From: CAYTES01 sp964436935
GTDB taxonomy: Bacteria; Patescibacteriota; Gracilibacteria; UBA1369; UBA12473
NCBI GenBank assembly: GCA_964436935.1
Contig: CAYTES010000055.1
Span: forward strand, 1-9,235
Length of the DNA: 9,235 nt
Direction of reading: 5' to 3'
Position numbers and translations under genes: made by a program. Below are positions 1-5,426 of this stretch, piece by piece. The notes under the pieces are model-generated. The model did not search any database, was not told the origin of the DNA, and was given only the letters and a program-made list of their open reading frames with translations. Each line of letters begins with the position of its first letter. The stretch's first letter is position 1.

Positions 1-138
1 AAAATCGATATAAAACACATGAGAGAAATTATTGGGAGCCCACGTAGGAACAAGTTGTGCGAGCAATAATTTTTCGAATAACTATTAAGGGAAAGGGGTC
101 CCCGATAGGGAAAAACCGCTAGGTTGTCCCTTATCGAT
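1..138 (-). repeat. tRNA-trailing repeat, copy A
   Basis: First copy of a repeat that directly follows tRNA-Val in the direction of transcription. Positions 1-55 are identical to 307-361 and positions 112-138 are identical to 393-419; the centre (56-101) differs from copy B. The conserved end forms a hairpin: CGATA (103-107) pairs with TATCG (132-136), GGGA (108-111) with TCCC (127-130), T131 is bulged, and an inner AACC/GGTT stem closes a GCTA loop. Both ends of the unit carry ATCGAT (4-9 and 133-138), giving about 135 bp. The copy may extend past the window edge. No coding potential is visible. It could be a tRNA trailer or terminator, a small mobile element or an unknown structured RNA. 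Confidence 0.8.
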
Positions 139-144
139 TCTTAA

Positions 145-221
145 TGGTGGGCGATGTTGGGTTCGAACCAACGACCTCCTCGGTGTAAACGAGGCGCTCT
201 AACCAGCTGAGCTAATCGCCC
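145..221 (-). tRNA. tRNA-Val (anticodon TAC)
   Basis: A complete 77-nt cloverleaf on the minus strand with encoded CCA. The acceptor GGGCGAT (215-221) pairs with ATCGCCC (149-155). The D arm is GCTC...GAGC. The anticodon stem CCTCG/CGAGG closes loop TTTACAC, so the anticodon is TAC and the codon read is GUA. The T arm is GTTGG-TTCGAAC-CCAAC. Discriminator A and CCA occupy 145-148. It lies downstream of tRNA-Leu and is probably co-transcribed with it, because no separate promoter was recognised between them. The first 16 nt of the gene are duplicated at 283-298. Confidence 0.96.
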
Positions 222-282
222 GCGAGAACAAACTTTTGTGCCGTTCGAGTGGCTGCGGTAGCTACAGTCCCGCTGTGCGGTG

Positions 283-302
283 GCTGAGCTAATCGCCCGC
301 GA
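283..302 (-). pseudogene. truncated tRNA-Val 5' fragment
   Basis: These 20 bp are identical to 206-225, which covers the first 16 nt of tRNA-Val (acceptor 5' strand, TA, and the start of the D arm) plus 4 nt upstream. The match stops inside the D arm. The following stretch (226-282) has no matching anticodon stem or acceptor 3' strand, although a sequence resembling a T loop (CTCGAAC on the minus strand) can be seen near 243-250. This looks like the remnant of a second tRNA-Val copy lost by deletion or rearrangement. A duplicated junction left by integration at the tRNA is an alternative. Confidence 0.7.
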
Positions 303-306
303 AGGA

Positions 307-419
307 AAAATCGATATAAAACACATGAGAGAAATTATTGGGAGCCCACGTAGGAACAAGTCCCTTCGGGGCTTGTAGGCCCCGATTAGGGGAAAACCGC
401 TAGGTTGTCCCTTATCGAT
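307..419 (-). repeat. tRNA-trailing repeat, copy B
   Basis: Second copy of the repeat, beginning 5 nt after the CCA of tRNA-Leu. It shares 55 bp (307-361) and 27 bp (393-419) with copy A and is also bounded by ATCGAT (310-315, 414-419), giving about 110 bp. It can form the conserved hairpin CGATTAGGG (383-391)/CCCTTATCG (409-417) with one mismatch. Its own centre offers two competing hairpins. One pairs ACAAGTCCC (356-364) with GGGGCTTGT (368-376); the other pairs CGGGGC (367-372) with GCCCCG (379-384). The core structure is kept although the centre has changed, which suggests function or a family of related elements. Confidence 0.8.
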
Positions 420-423
420 CTCT

Positions 424-512
424 TGGTGCCCAGGAGAGGATTTGAACCTCCACGACCAAAAGTTAGTCACTAGCCCCTCAAGCTAGCGTGTCTACCGTTT
501 CACCACCTGGGC
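424..512 (-). tRNA. tRNA-Leu (anticodon GAG)
   Basis: An 89-nt class II tRNA on the minus strand with encoded CCA (424-426). The acceptor GCCCAGG (506-512) pairs with CCTGGGC (428-434). The anticodon stem CTAGC/GCTAG closes loop TTGAGGG, giving anticodon GAG, which reads CUC and CUU codons. The long variable arm (GACTAAC-TTTT-GGTC region) is typical of leucine tRNAs, and the T arm is GAGG-TTCAAAT-CCTC. It starts about 40 nt after the htrA stop codon on the same strand, so read-through from htrA is possible. Confidence 0.96.
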
Positions 513-552
513 CCATCAATCTGTAAAAGAACCATAAAAAAGCAACGAGAGT

Positions 553-1641
553 TTACTCTGGAGTGACGACATTAGTCAATTCAACCGTGGCTTCAAAAAA
601 ACTTTTTTCTCTCCACACTTTCAATAACAGCATATCTCCTACATTTTTTCTCAAGAGGACATCCTCTAACGTGTTATCTGTGGTGATCAATTTCCCATCC
701 GCCTCCACAATCACATCTCCAATCACAAGCCCGGCACGCTCTGCGGGACTCCCCGAAAACACCGCAGGAGAACGATCCGATGGTTGAACAATCAATGCTC
801 CGGAGTGAATAGGAGCCAACCCCAACTCCGCCGCCCTGGAAGGAGATAAAATTAAATACTGAACGCCGAGCAACGGCCTCAAAATAAAGCCATTTTTTTG
901 CCAACTTTCAATCGCAACCTTCACCGCATCAATCGGAATCGCGAATCCAATTCCTTGCGCCTCCACATCCACCGCCGTATTGATGCCAACCACCTCCCCC
1001 TTCAAATTCAACAAAGGCCCACCGCTATTGCCCAAATTGATCGCCGCGTCCGTCTGCAAAAGCCCAGAAAGCTTTTCGGAGTTGCCCAAGGCGTCAGCGG
1101 CCATCAGTTGACGGCCTTTTGCACTGATGATTCCGACTGTCGTGGTATTTTCATACTGCGCCAAAGCATTTCCAATTGCCACAACGGATTCTCCAATCTC
1201 CAAAAGGGAAGAATCCCCAAGGGAAACAAAAGGAAAATGAAATGGTTCCTCCTCAACTTCGCCTCGAGAAATCAACTGAATGATGGCCACATCCAATAAT
1301 GGATCCACAGCCTTAATCTCGATAGTATACTCGGTTCCATCCACCAGCAACGCACGATACGAAGCGTTAGGATCATCCACAACATGTTTATTGGTCAACG
1401 CCAGTCCAGAGGCATCAATAAGAAACCCCGTTCCTCCTCCAGTCACCCGATTGGAACGATACTGATTGAGCGTAAGCACCGCCGGAGCAGCGGTGTGTTG
1501 AGCTTGAACCACGGGAGATGATTCCTCAAAAAATTCACTCCTTGAATTGCCATACCAATTAAAAGCATACGCTCCGAGGATTCCACCCAAAAAACTCAAA
1601 ACCAAAACAAAAATGGCGGTGAAAATATTTTTTTTCTGCAT
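553..1641 (-). CDS. HtrA/DegS-like membrane-anchored serine protease, one PDZ domain
   Basis: A 362-residue trypsin-fold protease of the HtrA family, which cleaves misfolded or signalling proteins outside the cytoplasmic membrane. Residues 6-28 form one hydrophobic segment, a signal anchor followed by a linker rich in S, E and A. The protease domain spans about 65-250, with catalytic His86 (TNKHVV), Asp117 (LLDVAI) and Ser206 (GNSGGP). One PDZ domain covers about 255-355, including the carboxylate-binding loop near PLLGV. One PDZ plus an anchor is the DegS/HtrA architecture rather than two-PDZ DegP. The reading frame is open upstream to 1902, but that extension runs antisense to the next gene and lacks family similarity. 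ATG at 1641 directly precedes the anchor and lies 21 nt after a predicted transcription start. No Shine-Dalgarno sequence is visible. Paralogue naming (degP/degQ/degS/htrA) cannot be settled here. Confidence 0.93.
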   Translation of the reverse strand: MQKKNIFTAIFVLVLSFLGGILGAYAFNWYGNSRSEFFEESSPVVQAQHTAAPAVLTLNQYRSNRVTGGGTGFLIDASGLALTNKHVVDDPNASYRALLVDGTEYTIEIKAVDPLLDVAIIQLISRGEVEEEPFHFPFVSLGDSSLLEIGESVVAIGNALAQYENTTTVGIISAKGRQLMAADALGNSEKLSGLLQTDAAINLGNSGGPLLNLKGEVVGINTAVDVEAQGIGFAIPIDAVKVAIESWQKNGFILRPLLGVQYLILSPSRAAELGLAPIHSGALIVQPSDRSPAVFSGSPAERAGLVIGDVIVEADGKLITTDNTLEDVLLRKNVGDMLLLKVWREKSFFEATVELTNVVTPE

Positions 1642-1668
1642 GAAATCAAAAGAGAAGGAGTCCCACGA

Positions 1669-1697
1669 ATTGTAATGAAAAGCAAAGCATGATTCAA
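1669..1697 (-). promoter_or_regulatory. sigma70-type promoter of the HtrA-like protease
   Basis: On the minus strand, -35 TTGAAT (1692-1697) and -10 TACAAT (1669-1674) are separated by exactly 17 bp. The predicted start is near 1662, giving a 21-nt leader before ATG 1641. The -35 matches consensus at 4 of 6 positions and the -10 at 5 of 6. Confidence 0.6.
1671..1676 (+). promoter_or_regulatory. possible -10 element for the folate operon
   Basis: TGTAAT on the plus strand matches the -10 consensus at 5 of 6 positions and overlaps the divergent -10 of the protease within ATTGTAAT (1669-1676). It would give a leader of about 25 nt before ATG 1708. No convincing -35 was found at the right distance, so this is weak. 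Confidence 0.3.
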
Positions 1698-1707
1698 TCA
1701 TTCCGTG

Positions 1708-2289
1708 ATGCAAAATCCCTTCAAAACCAAAATCCGAGAATCGATCCGATCGAAACGCAAAGAACTCTCGCCCGAAGCAAAAACACAAAAAGACGAGGCC
1801 ATCCAAAAAAGAATTGAAAACTGGAGCAGCTTTCAGCAGGCAAAATGCGTCTTCATCTATGTCTCCCTGGCGGAGGAAGTCGATACCCATCGACTGATTC
1901 AATCTCAGCTTGGTAAAAAAGAAATTCTAATCCCCCGCATTGATAACGAGCAAAAAAACTTAGAAGCGGTTCCCTTGAAACACTGGAGCGATCTTGCCGT
2001 CAACCAATGGGGAATGCTGGAAACAAGAGCCAATCATCGCATGCACACTCACTATCCCATTGATCTCATCATTGTCCCGGGAATCGCGTTTGATCCGCGA
2101 GGATACCGCATTGGCTACGGCAAAGGATTCTACGATAAATTCCTCGACAACCATCCCGGATTAAAAACCCTCGGACTCGCCTACGACCTACAAATCCTCG
2201 AAAAAGTCCCCTGCGATTCGCATGACATTCCCGTCCAACAGATTTTCACGGAAAGCCGCTCCCTCCATAGCGTCAATACCACTTTTTAA
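1708..2289 (+). CDS. 5-formyltetrahydrofolate cyclo-ligase
   Basis: A 193-residue cytoplasmic enzyme (MTHFS, EC 6.3.3.2; ygfA/fau/yqgN in other bacteria). It converts 5-formyl-THF plus ATP to 5,10-methenyl-THF. Family marks are a basic N-terminus (K8, R10, R14, K16, R17) expected to contact nucleotide, YVSLAEEVDT (51-60), ILIPRI (73-78), the substrate/ATP signature RGYRIGYGKGFYDKFL (131-146), and the C-terminal GLAYD...VPCDSHDIPVQ...TE pattern (156-182). Length is normal for the family. The frame also has GTG at 1705 directly before ATG 1708; the ATG is preferred. There is no Shine-Dalgarno sequence. The stop is 10 nt before the glyA start, so the two are almost certainly one operon. 5-formyl-THF is a dead-end inhibitor made by SHMT, which explains the pairing. 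Confidence 0.95.
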   Translation: MQNPFKTKIRESIRSKRKELSPEAKTQKDEAIQKRIENWSSFQQAKCVFIYVSLAEEVDTHRLIQSQLGKKEILIPRIDNEQKNLEAVPLKHWSDLAVNQWGMLETRANHRMHTHYPIDLIIVPGIAFDPRGYRIGYGKGFYDKFLDNHPGLKTLGLAYDLQILEKVPCDSHDIPVQQIFTESRSLHSVNTTF

Positions 2290-2299
2290 CCTCACCCCC

Positions 2300-3583
2300 A
2301 TGACCGACCCCATTCAGAATGCAAAACACAACTGCCAGCTGCTCAAAGAAAATGACCCGCTCATTTTCAATGCAATTGCAGGAGAAGAAGAACGCGAAAA
2401 AGACGGCATTGAACTGATTCCATCGGAAAACTACACATATCCGGAAGTCATGGCGGCAAACGGCTCGATTTTAACCAACAAATACGCAGAGGGATATCCC
2501 GGAAAACGGTACTACGGAGGGCAAGAGTTCACAGACATTGTGGAGTCGGAAGCCATAGAACGAGCAAAAAAAGTGTTCAAGGCGGACCACGCGAATGTCC
2601 AACCCCTCTCCGGTTCTCCCATGAACCAAGCGGTGTACCTTGCCTTCTTAAAACCCGGAGACACCGTATTGGGAATGGATCTTTCCCATGGAGGGCACCT
2701 CACCCACGGTCACCCTGTCTCTCATATGGGGAAAATATTCAACTTTGTACGGTACAAGACCCATCCAGAGGAAAATGGCCGCATCGATTTTGAGGAACTG
2801 ATGGAAGTCGCGAAAGCCACGAAGCCTAAAATCGTCCTCTGTGGCTACACGTCCTACCCAAGAGACTACGACTATGCCGAATTCAAAAAGGTCGCCGATG
2901 CGGTCGGGGCCATCACCATGGCGGATGTGGCTCACATTGGAGGATTAATCGCGGGAGGAGTCATGCGAAACCCCTTTGATTACGGCTTCGACATCGTCAC
3001 CACAACGATTCACAAAACACTTCGGGGACCACGAGCCGGAATGATCCTCTGCAAAAAAGAATTCGCCCAAATCATCGATAAATCCGTATTCCCGGGACTT
3101 CAAGGAGGCCCGCACATGCACTGCATCGCCGCCATTGCCGTAACACTCGGGAAAGCACTGCAACCGGAATTCAAAGAGTACGCCGCCCAAGTTCTTAAAA
3201 ACTCAAAAGTATTGGCCCAAACCCTCATGGACAATGGGGCAAAACTCATCACCAACGGGACCGACAACCACATGATGGTCATGAACACGGTTGAAAGCTT
3301 TGGATTGGATGGAACCGTGGCCGAAAAAACGCTCGATGAAGCCGGCATCACCACCAATAAACAGGTGATTCCCAACGATCCCAATCCCCCCCTTCGCCCC
3401 AGTGGCATTCGCCTCGGCACCCCGGCGGCCACAACCCGTGGGATGAAGGAACCCGAAATGAAACAGATTGGACAATGGATCATTGAAACGCTCAAACACC
3501 ATGACAACATGGAAAAACTTACTGCGATCAAAGCTGAAGTAAAAGCGCTTGCAAAGGACTTTCCGGTACCGGGGATTGCGTAA
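2300..3583 (+). CDS. glyA: serine hydroxymethyltransferase (SHMT)
   Basis: A 427-residue PLP-dependent cytoplasmic enzyme (EC 2.1.2.1) that interconverts serine + THF with glycine + 5,10-methylene-THF. Visible family marks are IPSENY (40-45), NKYAEGYPGKRYYGG (60-74), NVQPLSGSP (99-107), LSHGGHLTHG (128-137), the PLP-contacting MADVAHIGG (207-215, Asp209 and His212), and the Schiff-base lysine Lys239 in TTTIHKTLRGPR. The C-terminal domain has SGIRLGTPA. The segments SPMNQAV and NDPNPPLRPSG differ from the E. coli form and recall SHMTs of non-proteobacterial type. The frame is open 26 codons upstream to 2222, inside the cyclo-ligase gene; ATG 2300 gives the family's usual N-terminus. No Shine-Dalgarno sequence is present (CCTCACCCCC before ATG), so translation may depend on coupling to the upstream gene. 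Confidence 0.97.
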   Translation: MTDPIQNAKHNCQLLKENDPLIFNAIAGEEEREKDGIELIPSENYTYPEVMAANGSILTNKYAEGYPGKRYYGGQEFTDIVESEAIERAKKVFKADHANVQPLSGSPMNQAVYLAFLKPGDTVLGMDLSHGGHLTHGHPVSHMGKIFNFVRYKTHPEENGRIDFEELMEVAKATKPKIVLCGYTSYPRDYDYAEFKKVADAVGAITMADVAHIGGLIAGGVMRNPFDYGFDIVTTTIHKTLRGPRAGMILCKKEFAQIIDKSVFPGLQGGPHMHCIAAIAVTLGKALQPEFKEYAAQVLKNSKVLAQTLMDNGAKLITNGTDNHMMVMNTVESFGLDGTVAEKTLDEAGITTNKQVIPNDPNPPLRPSGIRLGTPAATTRGMKEPEMKQIGQWIIETLKHHDNMEKLTAIKAEVKALAKDFPVPGIA

Positions 3584-3628
3584 TTGAATGGAGGCGGACA
3601 CTAGTGCATTCAAATAGAAAAAATAAAT

Positions 3629-3652
3629 TGAACGGAAGCCGCATGCCGTTCA
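3629..3652. terminator. bidirectional terminator between convergent genes
   Basis: TGAACGG (3629-3635) and CCGTTCA (3646-3652) form a 7-bp stem with a 10-nt loop. On the minus strand the stem is followed by ATTTATTTTTT, a good T tract for the phosphatase transcript. On the plus strand a small AGAC-TCAC-GTCT hairpin and TTTT follow at 3653-3665. A second hairpin, TTGAATG (3584-3590)/CATTCAA (3607-3613), starts directly after the glyA stop and may assist. Confidence 0.55.
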
Positions 3653-3655
3653 GAC

Positions 3656-5257
3656 TCACGTCTTTTTCAACACCATGATCGTCATGTCATCCTTTTGCTC
3701 ATACCCTTGGCTCCACTGCTTGGGATCGGCCAAAAGGGCGACTTTTATAGCCTCGGCGGAAGGAAGATCACAGGATTGGGTCACGACCCGCTTGAACTCA
3801 GGCATTCCATACTGTTCTTTTTCATTACGCCACGTTTCCGGGATACCGTCCGTATAGAGAATGATGCAATCCCCTTTTTGAAGCTCCACGACCTGATCTT
3901 TCATCAAAGGGGTGATATCCGGGATCATGCCCAGCGCCAAGCCCCCTTTTTGCAGTTCCTCGGTTTTAACCGGATTGGCTGTGTATTTCAACGGAACCTC
4001 ATGCCCGGCATTCACCAAGTTAAGCTGACTGGTTGTCGGATTCCAGTGCCACAAGATCAAAGTAATGAACATATTCGTCCGGGTTTTCTTTTTAAGAATC
4101 TTATTGGCCTGAATCAAAATTTGCTTGGGATCCTTCAAATAGACATAACTGTCGATCAAGGCATTGGCGATGGAAACCACCAAGCCGGCCGGAACACCGT
4201 GCCCTGTGACATCTCCGACATACCCAAAATAATTTTCGTCATCCAACTTAATGAAGTCATACAAATCTCCTCCCACTTCCGCCGCCGGAATAATACCAGC
4301 GGCCAAATCCAGACCCGGAATCTTTGGCACTTCCTTGGGAAGCAACTCTTTTTGAATTTCAGCGGCCAATTCCAGCTCTTTCGTGAGGCGCTCTTTATAG
4401 GCCATGGCTTGCATGCTACGTTCCAAATCTTCCGCCATCTTATTGAACGTATTGGCCAAACTTTCCACTTCATCGTGAGTTTTAATATCCACACGAGCCT
4501 TGAAATCACCTTGCCCCAAAACGAGGGCTCCCGCTTGCAACTTGCGCAAAGGACCAGTGATATTACCGGAGAAAAAAATCGCATACACCAATCCGCCCAA
4601 CACGGCCGCAACGGCCAAAAGAACCATACGCATCCACATGGCTTGAATTCGTTCATCCAAAATGGCGTAGGAAGGAGAATACAGCACCGCATAACGAGCT
4701 CCGTACGGATAAATAACACTCACGATCCGATCCGAAGGCAAAATCGGTGCAACGGTTTTCTCATAAAGATCCACGGTGGAAATGTACCCCTCATCATCGG
4801 GCTTCAAATAGACCACACGACCACTTTCCAATTCATAGGAAGGATAGGTAGCCTGAATCCGATCTCGCATCACACCGGAAGGGATCGTTCGAACCTCTCC
4901 ATCATATTGACGCGTTTTTTCTTCCGTGGAATCATAGAGCACCGTTCCGGAATACTCGGCCAAACCGATGGCCTCAATTTCCTGAGTTTTAGTGAACAAG
5001 GATTGAATTTCGCGATTGAAATAAAGGAAACTTTCTTCGGACAGATACTGTTCATAAAAATCGATGATTTGAGGAGCGGTGAGATCCGAAAACCCGCGAA
5101 TGGAATGATAAATATCCGCCCCCAACTCATCGGTTTTTTGTCGAATAAGGAAAACGGAAGAAATTCCAAAAGCCAAAACAAGCAAAAGGGTCATTCCCGC
5201 AATCAATTTGGATTTAAGGGAGTGAAACAACAAAAATGAGGGCAATTTGGGGTTCAT
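3656..5257 (-). CDS. membrane sensor phosphatase: extracytoplasmic domain, HAMP, PP2C/SpoIIE (RsbU-type)
   Basis: A 533-residue predicted metal-dependent Ser/Thr phosphatase. TM1 is at about 17-38, followed by an extracytoplasmic sensor of about 170 residues (CACHE-like by layout only). TM2 is at about 208-230 and HAMP at about 229-282. A coiled-coil linker (about 275-312) contains ELAAEIQKELLP, typical of RsbU-type proteins. The PP2C domain (about 315-533) has the metal-binding aspartates Asp331 (GGDLYD), Asp349 (GDVTGHG), Asp470 (YTDGIPE) and Asp523/524 (KDDMTIM). Proteins of this class usually dephosphorylate a STAS-domain anti-anti-sigma factor in partner-switching pathways; no STAS or anti-sigma gene is in the window. 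ATG 5257 is preferred to an in-frame TTG ten codons upstream (5287). The ATG lies inside the arm of a large palindrome and has no Shine-Dalgarno sequence. The stop is TGA. Confidence 0.9.
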   Translation of the reverse strand: MNPKLPSFLLFHSLKSKLIAGMTLLLVLAFGISSVFLIRQKTDELGADIYHSIRGFSDLTAPQIIDFYEQYLSEESFLYFNREIQSLFTKTQEIEAIGLAEYSGTVLYDSTEEKTRQYDGEVRTIPSGVMRDRIQATYPSYELESGRVVYLKPDDEGYISTVDLYEKTVAPILPSDRIVSVIYPYGARYAVLYSPSYAILDERIQAMWMRMVLLAVAAVLGGLVYAIFFSGNITGPLRKLQAGALVLGQGDFKARVDIKTHDEVESLANTFNKMAEDLERSMQAMAYKERLTKELELAAEIQKELLPKEVPKIPGLDLAAGIIPAAEVGGDLYDFIKLDDENYFGYVGDVTGHGVPAGLVVSIANALIDSYVYLKDPKQILIQANKILKKKTRTNMFITLILWHWNPTTSQLNLVNAGHEVPLKYTANPVKTEELQKGGLALGMIPDITPLMKDQVVELQKGDCIILYTDGIPETWRNEKEQYGMPEFKRVVTQSCDLPSAEAIKVALLADPKQWSQGYEQKDDMTIMVLKKT

Positions 5258-5426
5258 AAAAAATAAATTATTCAGATTTAAGTTCAATGCGCTCCGAATA
5301 CAGCGCTATGATTGAGAAAAATATCGAAGCGTACCAGAGGTACGATGAGAAATTTTTCGATTGAAGAGCGATTGTATTCGGAGATGCAGTGGACATAAGA
5401 TGGGTGATTTATTTTTTATGAACCCC
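5249..5426. repeat. 178-bp imperfect palindrome with perfect 20-bp ends
   Basis: The outer arms 5249-5268 and 5407-5426 are perfect inverted repeats of 20 bp. Inner arms CTCCGAATACA (5292-5302) and TGTATTCGGAG (5373-5383) and a core CGTACC-AGA-GGTACG (5330-5344) share the same centre, about 5337. The segments between are partly complementary. On the minus-strand transcript the 5' arm begins at the G of the binding-protein stop codon. The 3' arm contains the phosphatase ATG, so folding would bury that start. A MITE-like insertion, an attenuator or a coupling hairpin could all explain it. No clear target-site duplication was seen. Confidence 0.9.

Noticed and set aside
206..302. Phage or island attachment sites (attL/attR)
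   Set aside because: The duplicated segment is the tRNA 5' end, only 57 bp lies between the copies, and no integrase gene is present in the window.
1..419. CRISPR array from the repeated blocks
   Set aside because: Only two copies, long and non-uniform, separated by a tRNA; no short regular repeats with unique spacers and no cas genes.
141..470. 109-codon minus-strand frame
   Set aside because: It crosses tRNA-Val, both repeat regions and part of tRNA-Leu, so it cannot be a plausible protein gene.
531..559. Small AGAGT/ACTCT hairpin over the protease stop codon followed by T6
   Set aside because: Only a 4-5-bp stem, with six bases between stem and T run; too weak to call a terminator, so read-through into the tRNAs remains possible.
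1642..1902. N-terminal extension of the protease to 1902
   Set aside because: It runs antisense through the cyclo-ligase gene, includes the promoter region, and places 87 unrelated residues before a normal signal anchor.
2222..2299. 26-codon upstream extension of glyA
   Set aside because: It overlaps the end of the cyclo-ligase gene in another frame and has no similarity to SHMT N-termini; ATG 2300 gives the usual length.
3695..5239. 514-codon open frame on the plus strand opposite the phosphatase gene
   Set aside because: It is an antisense shadow: the predicted peptide is rich in His, Gln, Ile and Arg, has no domain pattern, and the minus-strand frame carries all PP2C and HAMP motifs.
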